Shown here: positions 25,884 to 33,573 of the stretch, one piece after another | How positions within the stretch are numbered: the stretch's first letter is position 1 | Layout: each line of letters begins with the position of its first letter | DNA from: W0P28-013 sp051870755 | Lineage (GTDB): Bacteria > Bacteroidota > Bacteroidia > Bacteroidales > Paludibacteraceae | Length of the DNA stretch: 64,000 bases | Assembly: GCA_051870755.1 (NCBI GenBank) | Contig: JBJECE010000018.1 | Location: 1 to 64,000, forward strand | Direction: 5' to 3' | Made by a program: the position numbers and the translations under genes | The notes under the pieces: model-generated | Seen by the model: only the letters and a program-made list of their open reading frames with translations | Database searches by the model: none | What the model was told of the DNA's origin: nothing

Positions 25884-27089
25884 ATGATACAAAGAAATAC
25901 ATATTTAAGGCAATTGACGGCACTTCGCGACCAAAAACTAATAAAGGTTGTTACCGGTATTCGTCGTTGTGGTAAATCAACATTGTTTGAATTGTTTAGA
26001 GATGTATTGAAGACTAACGGCGTTGCAGATGCAAATATTCATTCATACAATTTTGAGGAGCGTGAAAATCAGATATTTGGTTCGTGGACGGAAATATACG
26101 ATTCGATAGTTTCAAAATTTTCCGAAAACACTAATTATGTTTTTCTTGATGAAGTTCAACTGATTCCTCAGTTCGAAAAGTTGGTCGATGCTTTGTTTGT
26201 AAAAAATAATGTCGATTTGTACATAACAGGGTCAAATGCCTACCTTTTATCCGGTGAGTTGGCAACATTGCTTTCGGGAAGATATATTGCCATAAATCTT
26301 CACCCATATTCATTTGCCGAATATGTGTCGGCATTTCCTATGGAAACAAGAATTGATAAGTTGTTTTATCAGTATATAAACGGATCGTGCTTTCCTGAAG
26401 CGGTGAGTATGCTGCGTACATCGCCCGACATGGTGAATGCCTATTTGCGCTCGTTGTACGATACGGTTGTGGTAAAGGATATTGTGAAACGCAGAAAACT
26501 TCGTAAGTTTGATAGTTTACAACGCATTATTGACTTTGTATTTGACAGTGTCGGCAGTGTGATTTCTCCCAATAATATTGCTGACTGTCTGCGAAAAAAC
26601 GTGAATGGAGTTTCTCACAATACAGTACAAAAACTATTAACCTATCTGACAGAATCGTATTTGGTCTATCCCGTGCGCTTGTATAATATAAAAGGCAAAC
26701 GTTTGTTGGCTGCAAATTATAAGTATTATGTGGTTGATTTGGGGTTGAGGAATATTCTTTACACCAATAAAACGAATACAGATTTGGGACATAAATTGGA
26801 GAATGTGGTCTATTTTGAACTTTTGCGCCGAGGTGGCGAAGTGTTTGCCGGCCGATCGGATAAAGGTGAAGTCGATTTTGTAGTGAAAAAATATGATGGG
26901 CGAATGGAATACTATCAGGTCGCTTATCGTGTTGATGACGAAAAAACATTAAACCGTGAAATATCGTCATTAAAGTGCATTCGTGATGCTAATCCAAAGT
27001 ATCTGCTTTCATTGGATTTAGACGAGAGCGTGGTAGATGGCGTCCGTAAAATCAACGTGATAGATTGGCTGCTCCAAACAACAAAATAG
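25884..27089 (+). CDS. AAA-family ATPase with DUF4143 domain
   Basis: The protein has 401 residues from MIQRNTYLRQL. Walker A GIRRCGKST (about residues 24-32) and Walker B YVFLDEVQ (about 95) define the AAA_14 type. TGSNAYLLSGELATLLSGRY is the conserved sensor/arginine region (about 116-135). The C-terminal DUF4143 domain (about 200-340) has NTVQKLLTYLTESYLVYPV and GHKLENVVYFELLRRGGEV, followed by GEVDFVV, which resembles a nuclease-like fold edge. These proteins are common, often strain-variable, and have no firmly known function. Composition is AT-rich like its neighbour. Probably horizontally acquired. Confidence 0.85.
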   Translation: MIQRNTYLRQLTALRDQKLIKVVTGIRRCGKSTLFELFRDVLKTNGVADANIHSYNFEERENQIFGSWTEIYDSIVSKFSENTNYVFLDEVQLIPQFEKLVDALFVKNNVDLYITGSNAYLLSGELATLLSGRYIAINLHPYSFAEYVSAFPMETRIDKLFYQYINGSCFPEAVSMLRTSPDMVNAYLRSLYDTVVVKDIVKRRKLRKFDSLQRIIDFVFDSVGSVISPNNIADCLRKNVNGVSHNTVQKLLTYLTESYLVYPVRLYNIKGKRLLAANYKYYVVDLGLRNILYTNKTNTDLGHKLENVVYFELLRRGGEVFAGRSDKGEVDFVVKKYDGRMEYYQVAYRVDDEKTLNREISSLKCIRDANPKYLLSLDLDESVVDGVRKINVIDWLLQTTK

Positions 27090-27188
27090 TGTGCGGCAGG
27101 AAAAATATTATAGGATAGAATTAACCGAAATCAATAAATCATCGAAAATCTACAACAAAGTTTACATATTCACAAATAATCACCAACT

Positions 27189-27383
27189 ATGGACAAAAAA
27201 CTGACTAAATCGAACAACAAAATGTTTGCCGGCTGTTGCGCCGGCATTGCCGAATATTTCGGCTGGGAGGTAACCATCGTGCGCATTGTGTATGCGTTTC
27301 TGACCATTTTTTCGGCCGGATTTCCGGGGTTGCTGCTCTACATCGTAATGAGCATCGTGATGCCGCCGGCCGAATATCGTTGA
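27189..27383 (+). CDS. PspC-domain small membrane protein
   Basis: The protein has 64 residues and consists of a single PspC domain: KLTKSNNKMFAGCCAGIAEY, FGWEVTIVRIVYAFLTIF, and a second hydrophobic stretch GLLLYIVMSIVMPP. PspC domains sit in the inner membrane and in proteobacteria take part in the phage-shock envelope stress response. No pspA is seen here. GC content returns to that of the core genome at this gene. The GH13 gene follows after 65 bases. Confidence 0.9.
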   Translation: MDKKLTKSNNKMFAGCCAGIAEYFGWEVTIVRIVYAFLTIFSAGFPGLLLYIVMSIVMPPAEYR

Positions 27384-27448
27384 TGCGAATACCTAATATA
27401 TTTCATTGACAGCAACCCTATTCGTATAACACTAAATATTTGATAATC

Positions 27449-29293
27449 ATGAAAAAAATGCTGATTTGCGGTCTGTCGCTCTGCTTGGCGATGACGGCCG
27501 TTGCAAAAAATGTTCAGTTGGCCGACCGCGTCGAGCCGATAGCGTGGTGGGCCGGTATGGCGCACACCGAACTGCAACTGATGTTGCATGGTACGGACGT
27601 GGCGGCGTGCAGTGTGGCTTTTGCCGACAATGCGCTGCCTATTGTGCGCATCGAAAAAACGGACAATCCCAACTATTTGTTCGTGTATGTCGATACAAAA
27701 AATGCCCAACCCGGTATGTATCAACTTGTTTTAACAAACGGTAAAAAACGTCAAAAAATCGATTACCGGTTGCGCGAACGTGCCGACGGATCGGCCGAAC
27801 GCCGCAGTTTTGGCCCGCAGGATGCGGTCTATCTGCTCATGCCCGACCGTTTTGCTAACGGCGACCCGTCGAACGACAACGTATCCGGTTATCGTCAAGG
27901 TGTGGTGCGCGGCGATTGGCATCAACGTCAAGGTGGTGATATTCAGGGGATTATCAACCATCTCGACCATATAGCCGACCTTGGCGCGACGGCGTTGTGG
28001 ACGACGCCGCTGTTCGACGACAACGACACACGTTATTCGTACCACCATTACGCTTGCACCGATTATTATAAGATTGACCCGCGTTTTGGCACGAACGACG
28101 ACTACAAACGGCTGGCCGATTCGTGTCATCGGCATGGCCTGAAATTGATAATGGACGTCGTGCCAAACCATTGTGGCATAGAGCATTGGTGGATGAAAGA
28201 CCTGCCGGCTCAGGATTGGTTCCATCAGTGGCCGGAGTTTACGCGCACCAATCACAATGTTTCCATCTGGACGAATCCCGACTTGAGCGAATACGATATT
28301 ACGCTGCTCGAAAAAGGGTGGTTCGACAACAATATGCCCGATTACAATCTGGCTAATCCGTTGGTTTTCGACTATTTGCGTCAGGCGTACACCTATTGGA
28401 TCGAGTTTGCCGGCATCGATGGTTTGCGCATCGACACCTATCCGTACAACGACATTTGGGACGCCGCACGGCTGATGCGCGCGTTCAACGCCGAATATCC
28501 GAATCTGACCATCGTGGGCGAATGTTGGGTGAAGAGTCCGTCGCAAAACGCCTTTTTCCAGATGGGTGCGAAAAACAAAAACGGTTTCGACAGCGGCTTG
28601 CAAAGCGTGATGGATTTCACGTTGCGCGACATTTTCGATTGGTCGTTCAAGGAAGACGAAGGCTGGGACAAAGGCACGCTGCGCTACTACAACCACTTTG
28701 CGCAGGATTTTGTCTATCCCGATGTCAATTTTGTGATGAATATGCTCGACAATCACGACATGGATCGTTACGCCGAACTGATGCACCGCGATGCACGCTT
28801 GGTGAAAATGGGATTTGCCGTCATTTCGACCATTCGTGGTTATCCGCAATTTTTCTATGGCGACGAGGTGATGATGCACAGCGAACTCGGCAGTTACGAA
28901 GGGTCGCGACACACGTTCCCCGGCGGTTGGAGCGACGACGAACACAATGCCTTCGACCCGGCACAACGTACTGCCGACGAGAACGACATTTACAACTATT
29001 TGCGCAATTTGTTGCACTTCCGCAAGGGTTGCACCGCGCTGCACACGGGCAAAATGCGTCAGTTCCTGCCCAACGATGGCATTTACGTCTATTTTCGCTA
29101 CGACGCCGACGACACGGTGATGGTCGTGATGAACAATCGTGACGAAGAACGCACGGTCGATTTGCACCGTTACAACGAGTTCGACATCATCGGCAAAAAG
29201 GCGATCGATGTGCCTACGAAGACCACTTTCGATTTGGGCGAAACGCTCGTGGTACCTGCCAAAACGGTATTGGTGCTGCATGTTCAAAAATAA
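27449..29293 (+). CDS. GH13 alpha-amylase family enzyme (neopullulanase/cyclomaltodextrinase-like), secreted
   Basis: The protein has 614 residues from MKKMLICGLSL, with a signal peptide ending near AVAKN. Residues about 20-110 are an immunoglobulin-like N-terminal domain as in cyclomaltodextrinases. The TIM barrel follows: VYLLMPDRFANGD, MDVVPNHCG, the nucleophile Asp in GLRIDTYPY, the acid/base Glu in IVGECWVK, and LDNHDMDR. A C-terminal beta domain ends the protein. It hydrolyses alpha-1,4 glucans such as maltodextrins or cyclodextrins, most likely in the periplasm (SusA-like placement). The GH13 lipoprotein gene follows after 26 bases and is probably cotranscribed. Confidence 0.92.
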   Translation: MKKMLICGLSLCLAMTAVAKNVQLADRVEPIAWWAGMAHTELQLMLHGTDVAACSVAFADNALPIVRIEKTDNPNYLFVYVDTKNAQPGMYQLVLTNGKKRQKIDYRLRERADGSAERRSFGPQDAVYLLMPDRFANGDPSNDNVSGYRQGVVRGDWHQRQGGDIQGIINHLDHIADLGATALWTTPLFDDNDTRYSYHHYACTDYYKIDPRFGTNDDYKRLADSCHRHGLKLIMDVVPNHCGIEHWWMKDLPAQDWFHQWPEFTRTNHNVSIWTNPDLSEYDITLLEKGWFDNNMPDYNLANPLVFDYLRQAYTYWIEFAGIDGLRIDTYPYNDIWDAARLMRAFNAEYPNLTIVGECWVKSPSQNAFFQMGAKNKNGFDSGLQSVMDFTLRDIFDWSFKEDEGWDKGTLRYYNHFAQDFVYPDVNFVMNMLDNHDMDRYAELMHRDARLVKMGFAVISTIRGYPQFFYGDEVMMHSELGSYEGSRHTFPGGWSDDEHNAFDPAQRTADENDIYNYLRNLLHFRKGCTALHTGKMRQFLPNDGIYVYFRYDADDTVMVVMNNRDEERTVDLHRYNEFDIIGKKAIDVPTKTTFDLGETLVVPAKTVLVLHVQK

Positions 29294-29319
29294 ATTTCTA
29301 ACCTAAAAACTGATAAATC

Positions 29320-31692
29320 ATGAAAAAAGTTCTGTTCTTTTCGCTGGTTGCTGTAACGTTGTTTTCGTGCAGTCGTTCGTTGCGCCTGCCTGCCGATTCG
29401 GGCGTGTGCGTGGGGCTGAATACGCTGCTCACCATCAACGAAGGCGACAATCTGGTGCATACATCCGATTTTGTGATGGATGTGGCGCGCATCGACTCGG
29501 TAACGTGTAGCGATGCCGCCGTAACGTGCATGTTGTCGGACGACAAATCGACAGTCAATCTGTTGGCCGACAAACCGATGTACACGTTTGCCAACGTCTG
29601 TTTGTGGGTCGATGGCGTGCCTTATTCGGTGCCGGCGCGCAAAAGCGACAAAATCGACTATCGTTTCACATGGAATCCGCAAGGCGCACATCCGCAGCGT
29701 GTGCAGATAGCCGGGCAGATGAACAATTGGGTGCCGGCCATGACGCCCGATATGCAACTCAATGCCGACGGCTTGTACGAAGTAACGCTGCATCTGAGTC
29801 CCGGAACATATCTCTATCAAATAAATGTCGATGGCGACCAAAATCACGATGCCAACAATCCGGCGAAAGTCGATAACGGTTTCGGCAAATTCAACTCCAT
29901 CATGCAGGTCGATGGCAACGAGGCGAAATTTCCGGTGCTGACCACCGACACTTTTTCGGCACACGCTGTACGCATCGCTTATAAAAATAGGGTGGAGCGC
30001 GTGTATGCCTATTGGCAAAATTATCTGTTGCCCGACAACTTTGTCGAACTCTCTGAAAGTGGCATTTCGGTGCAAATCCCGTGCGAAGCCGCGCGCTTGG
30101 AACGTTCCTATCTGCGCGTGTGGGCAGCCAACGAGTTCGGCGTGAGCAACGACATTTTGGTGCCGCTCGACTATGGCGCCGTGCTGACCGATATGGATTT
30201 GCTGACACGCCACGACAAACAGGCACTGATTATCTACTTTATGTTGGTCGATCGTTTCAAAAACGGCGATACGTCCAACGACCACCCGATGAATCGTCCC
30301 GATGTAAATCCGAAAGCCGATTACCAAGGCGGCGACTTGGCCGGTGTGAAACAAAAAATCGACGATGGTTATTTCAATCGCTTGGGTGTCAATACGTTGT
30401 GGGTGTCGCCACTCAACCAAAACCCGCTCGAACCATACGGCTACAATGCGGTCGGCAAAACGAAGTTTGCCGGCTATCACGGCTATTGGCCGGTGTCGTC
30501 GTCGCAGGTCGATTTTCGGTTTGGCACCAACGACGAGTTGAAAACGCTGGTTGCCGATGCACACGATCACGATATCAACATTTTGCTCGACTATGTGGCC
30601 AATCATGTACACCAAGATCATCCGTTGTACAAGGAACATCCCGAATTTGCCACGGCGCTCTACCTACCCGACGGACGTAAAAACATTGCGCTGTGGGACG
30701 AACAACGCCTCACCACTTGGTTCGACGACTTTATGCCGTCGCTCGATTACGGCAATCCGGCAGTGGTCGATATGATGGTCGATTCGGCCGTCTATTGGAT
30801 GGACGAATTCGGCATCGACGGATTTCGGCACGATGCTTGCAAGCATGTCAACGAGGAGTATTGGCGCGAACTGACGCACCGCCTGAAACAGCACAATCCG
30901 CAGGGCGCATTCTATCAAATCGGCGAGTCGTACGGCAGCCCCGAACTGATGGCAAGTTATGTGAACAGCGGCATGCTCGACGGCCAATTCGATTTCAATG
31001 TGTTCGACGAAGCCACGTCGGCATTCAACGGCTACAGTGGCGGCACACTCACGCGTCTGGACAACATTTTGCGCAGCAGTCTGAAAGTGTATGGCGCGCA
31101 CAATCTGATGGGCTACATCAGTGGCAACCACGACAAACCGCGCTTTATGGCAATGGCTTCGGGCGATCTCAAAGTGGGCGAAGATGCCAAAGCCTCGGCG
31201 TGGACACGCGAACTCGGCATCACCGACAGTGTTGCCTACGACAAACTTGCTCTGTTTCACGCATTTAACTCTACCATTCCCGGCGTTCCCGTCATCTACT
31301 ATGGCGACGAAATCGGTATGACCGGCGCCAACGACCCCGACTGCCGTCGGATGATGCGTTTCGACGATTGGAACAACCGCGAAGAAAAACTTTTTGCAAC
31401 GGTGAGTCGGCTTAACAAATTGCGCCTGAATGTGCCGGCATTGGTGTTTGGCGATTTTCGAACCATCGCCGTTACCGACACGACATGGATTTACGCACGC
31501 AAATATTTCGGACAAACGGCCATCGTGCTGCTCAACAATTCGCCGCGCGAACAATCATTCGCGTTGGCTACCGACGAGTTCGGCGGCAAAGAGATGGATG
31601 CTGCCTTTGCCCACGGCTACGAAATAGCAGGCGGAAAACTCCGCATCACACTGCCGCCGTATGGGTTCGAGGTGCTGTGGTGTGCCGAATAA
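29320..31692 (+). CDS. GH13 alpha-amylase family lipoprotein with starch-binding-like N-terminal domains
   Basis: The protein has 790 residues. The lipobox LFSC near residue 18 makes it a lipoprotein, probably outer-membrane attached. N-terminal modules include a CBM20/48-like domain (about 120-200: VQIAGQMNNWVPAM, GTYLYQINVDGDQN). The catalytic barrel (about 290-690) shows YFMLVDRFKNGD, LDYVANHVH, the nucleophile Asp in GFRHDACKHVN, acid/base Glu in QIGESYGSPE and SGNHDKPRF. A C-terminal beta domain completes it. It probably cleaves starch-like polysaccharide outside the cell and feeds the periplasmic GH13. No SusC/SusD pair is present in the window, so uptake genes must lie elsewhere. Confidence 0.9.
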   Translation: MKKVLFFSLVAVTLFSCSRSLRLPADSGVCVGLNTLLTINEGDNLVHTSDFVMDVARIDSVTCSDAAVTCMLSDDKSTVNLLADKPMYTFANVCLWVDGVPYSVPARKSDKIDYRFTWNPQGAHPQRVQIAGQMNNWVPAMTPDMQLNADGLYEVTLHLSPGTYLYQINVDGDQNHDANNPAKVDNGFGKFNSIMQVDGNEAKFPVLTTDTFSAHAVRIAYKNRVERVYAYWQNYLLPDNFVELSESGISVQIPCEAARLERSYLRVWAANEFGVSNDILVPLDYGAVLTDMDLLTRHDKQALIIYFMLVDRFKNGDTSNDHPMNRPDVNPKADYQGGDLAGVKQKIDDGYFNRLGVNTLWVSPLNQNPLEPYGYNAVGKTKFAGYHGYWPVSSSQVDFRFGTNDELKTLVADAHDHDINILLDYVANHVHQDHPLYKEHPEFATALYLPDGRKNIALWDEQRLTTWFDDFMPSLDYGNPAVVDMMVDSAVYWMDEFGIDGFRHDACKHVNEEYWRELTHRLKQHNPQGAFYQIGESYGSPELMASYVNSGMLDGQFDFNVFDEATSAFNGYSGGTLTRLDNILRSSLKVYGAHNLMGYISGNHDKPRFMAMASGDLKVGEDAKASAWTRELGITDSVAYDKLALFHAFNSTIPGVPVIYYGDEIGMTGANDPDCRRMMRFDDWNNREEKLFATVSRLNKLRLNVPALVFGDFRTIAVTDTTWIYARKYFGQTAIVLLNNSPREQSFALATDEFGGKEMDAAFAHGYEIAGGKLRITLPPYGFEVLWCAE

Positions 31693-31717
31693 CCTTGTCG
31701 GACGACAGAGTAATTTT

Positions 31718-31752
31718 GCAGGGATGCGCGTGGCGTGTCCCTGCTTTTTTTT
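31718..31752 (+). terminator. Intrinsic terminator after the GH13 pair
   Basis: GCAGGGA (31718-31724) pairs with TCCCTGC (31738-31744), followed by eight T (31745-31752). It lies 26 bases past the stop codon and separates the GH13 operon from the glycogen operon. The stem sequence resembles the GTAGGG palindromes at 5662 and 12425. Confidence 0.85.
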
Positions 31753-31856
31753 CGTCAGACGACAACAGGAAAAAATCGCCAAAATATGCTTGTAGAATAG
31801 GTTTTGCGCCAAAATATGCTGAAAAACATAATGTTTTCTGCAAAATGATGCCCAAA

Positions 31857-31891
31857 TTTGCCCGATTTCTCATATTTATTTTGTAATTTTG
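31857..31891 (+). promoter_or_regulatory. Promoter of the glycogen synthase gene
   Basis: The -7 box TAATTTTG (31884-31891) lies 27 bases before the ATG. A TTTG at 31857-31860 is 23 bases further up, slightly longer than the usual spacing. Confidence 0.55.
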
Positions 31892-31917
31892 CGTCCGCAA
31901 ATTGTAACCTTTTACCA

Positions 31918-33543
31918 ATGAAACATCTGACACCCGATTATATTTTCGAAACAAGTTGGGAAGTGTGCAACAAAGTCGGTGGCATTTACACGGTACTTTC
32001 GACGCGTGCACGCACCCTTCAGACAAAACTCGGCGACCACCTTTTCTTTATCGGTCCCGACATTTGGCAGGAGCACGAATCGCCCGATTTCATCGATACC
32101 GACGACTGCAGCGCGTGGGTCGATTATGCGCAGCAGCACGACGGCTTGTCGGTGCGCGTAGGGCGTTGGAACGTGTGCGGCCGCCCGTTGGTCGTTTTGG
32201 TCGATTTCAAACCATTCCTGACCGAAAAAAACAAAATCTACGGCGACTATTGGCAATGGTTCGGCGTAGATTCCATTCAAGCCTACGGCGACTACGACGA
32301 CTCGTCGATGTTTGGCTACGCCGCCGGCAAGGTGGTCGAAAGTTTTGTACGTTTCCACAAAATCGGCAGCAAAAAAATCGTCGCACACTTCAACGAATGG
32401 ATGACGGCGTTTGGCGGCTTGTACATCAAGCACTTCATGCCGAACGTGGCCACGGTGTTTACAACGCACGCCACCTCGATAGGCCGCTCCATCGCAGGCA
32501 ACCACAAACCGTTGTACGACTATCTGACCGAATACGACGGTGATGGTATGGCGCGCGATTTGAATATGGTGGCCAAACACTCGGTCGAAAAAACGGCCGC
32601 CCATTGGGCTGATTGCTTCACTACGGTGAGCGACATCACCGGCCGTGAATGTGCGCAACTGCTCGACAAACCGGCCGATGTCATCACACCAAATGGTTTC
32701 GAAGACGACTTCGTGCCGAAGGGCGTGATGTTCGATGCTGCCCGCAAGAACGCCCGCGAAAAACTGCGCACCGTGGCCGAAGCACTGCTCGGTTACAAAC
32801 TGAACGACAATGTGATGTTCGTTTCGACATCGGGACGCTACGAATACAAAAACAAAGGCATCGACGTGTTCGTCGAATCGCTGAAACTGCTGTCGCAACG
32901 GCCGCTCTCGCGCGAAGTGGTGGCTTTTGTGCTGGTGCCGGCGTGGTCGAACGGCGCACGTGCCGACTTGCGCGACAAACTGAAACGGCGCACACAACAG
33001 CCGCTCGACAATCCGTTTGTAACGCACAATCTCGTCGAGCCGTGGAACGACCGCATTCTCAACGCCATCCATTGGTTCCATCTCACCAATCGCAAGGAAG
33101 AACCCGTCAAAGTGATATTTGTGCCGACCTATTTGAACGGCACCGACGGCATTTTCAACACCGCTTATTATAGTCTGTTGGTCGGTTTCGACCTAACGGC
33201 CTATCCATCGTACTACGAGCCGTGGGGTTACACGCCACTCGAGAGTGTGGCGTTCGGCATTCCGACCATCACCACCGATTTGTCCGGTTTTGGACAGTGG
33301 GCATCGCCCATGTCGGTCGATGTTGCCGATGGCGTGGGTGTGGTGCATCGCTCCGACTACAATTATCACGAAGTGGTAGCCGCCGTTGCCGGTATGATGG
33401 CCGAGTATGCCAATCTGTCGGCCGTGGCGCAGAACAAAATACGCGCCAAAGCGTTGGCCTTGTCGCAAAAGGCACTGTGGAAATCGTTCATCGAATACTA
33501 TTACAAAGCCTACGACATAGCACTGAAAAAAGTAGAAAAATAA
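31918..33543 (+). CDS. GT3-type glycogen synthase
   Basis: The protein has 541 residues from MKHLTPDYIFETSWEV; the upstream frame runs through the promoter and is not used. It belongs to the GT3 family, the fungal/animal glycogen synthase kind, rather than bacterial GlgA (GT5). Signs are SWEVCNKVGGIYTVLSTRA (substrate loop), HFNEWMTAFGGLYIK, VFTTHATSIGRSIAGN and the C-terminal YPSYYEPWGYTPLES with the conserved acidic pair region. It extends alpha-1,4 glucan chains; GT3 enzymes normally use UDP-glucose. The alpha-glucan phosphorylase gene follows after 30 bases, so synthesis and breakdown of storage glucan are encoded together. No branching enzyme is seen here. Confidence 0.93.
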   Translation: MKHLTPDYIFETSWEVCNKVGGIYTVLSTRARTLQTKLGDHLFFIGPDIWQEHESPDFIDTDDCSAWVDYAQQHDGLSVRVGRWNVCGRPLVVLVDFKPFLTEKNKIYGDYWQWFGVDSIQAYGDYDDSSMFGYAAGKVVESFVRFHKIGSKKIVAHFNEWMTAFGGLYIKHFMPNVATVFTTHATSIGRSIAGNHKPLYDYLTEYDGDGMARDLNMVAKHSVEKTAAHWADCFTTVSDITGRECAQLLDKPADVITPNGFEDDFVPKGVMFDAARKNAREKLRTVAEALLGYKLNDNVMFVSTSGRYEYKNKGIDVFVESLKLLSQRPLSREVVAFVLVPAWSNGARADLRDKLKRRTQQPLDNPFVTHNLVEPWNDRILNAIHWFHLTNRKEEPVKVIFVPTYLNGTDGIFNTAYYSLLVGFDLTAYPSYYEPWGYTPLESVAFGIPTITTDLSGFGQWASPMSVDVADGVGVVHRSDYNYHEVVAAVAGMMAEYANLSAVAQNKIRAKALALSQKALWKSFIEYYYKAYDIALKKVEK

Positions 33544-33573
33544 TTAAAACTCAAACCCCTAATAAAAAAAATT

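Noticed and set aside
27731..29287. 518-codon open frame opposite the GH13 gene
   Set aside because: Same reason: the plus-strand gene has signal peptide and catalytic residues, the minus frame has none.
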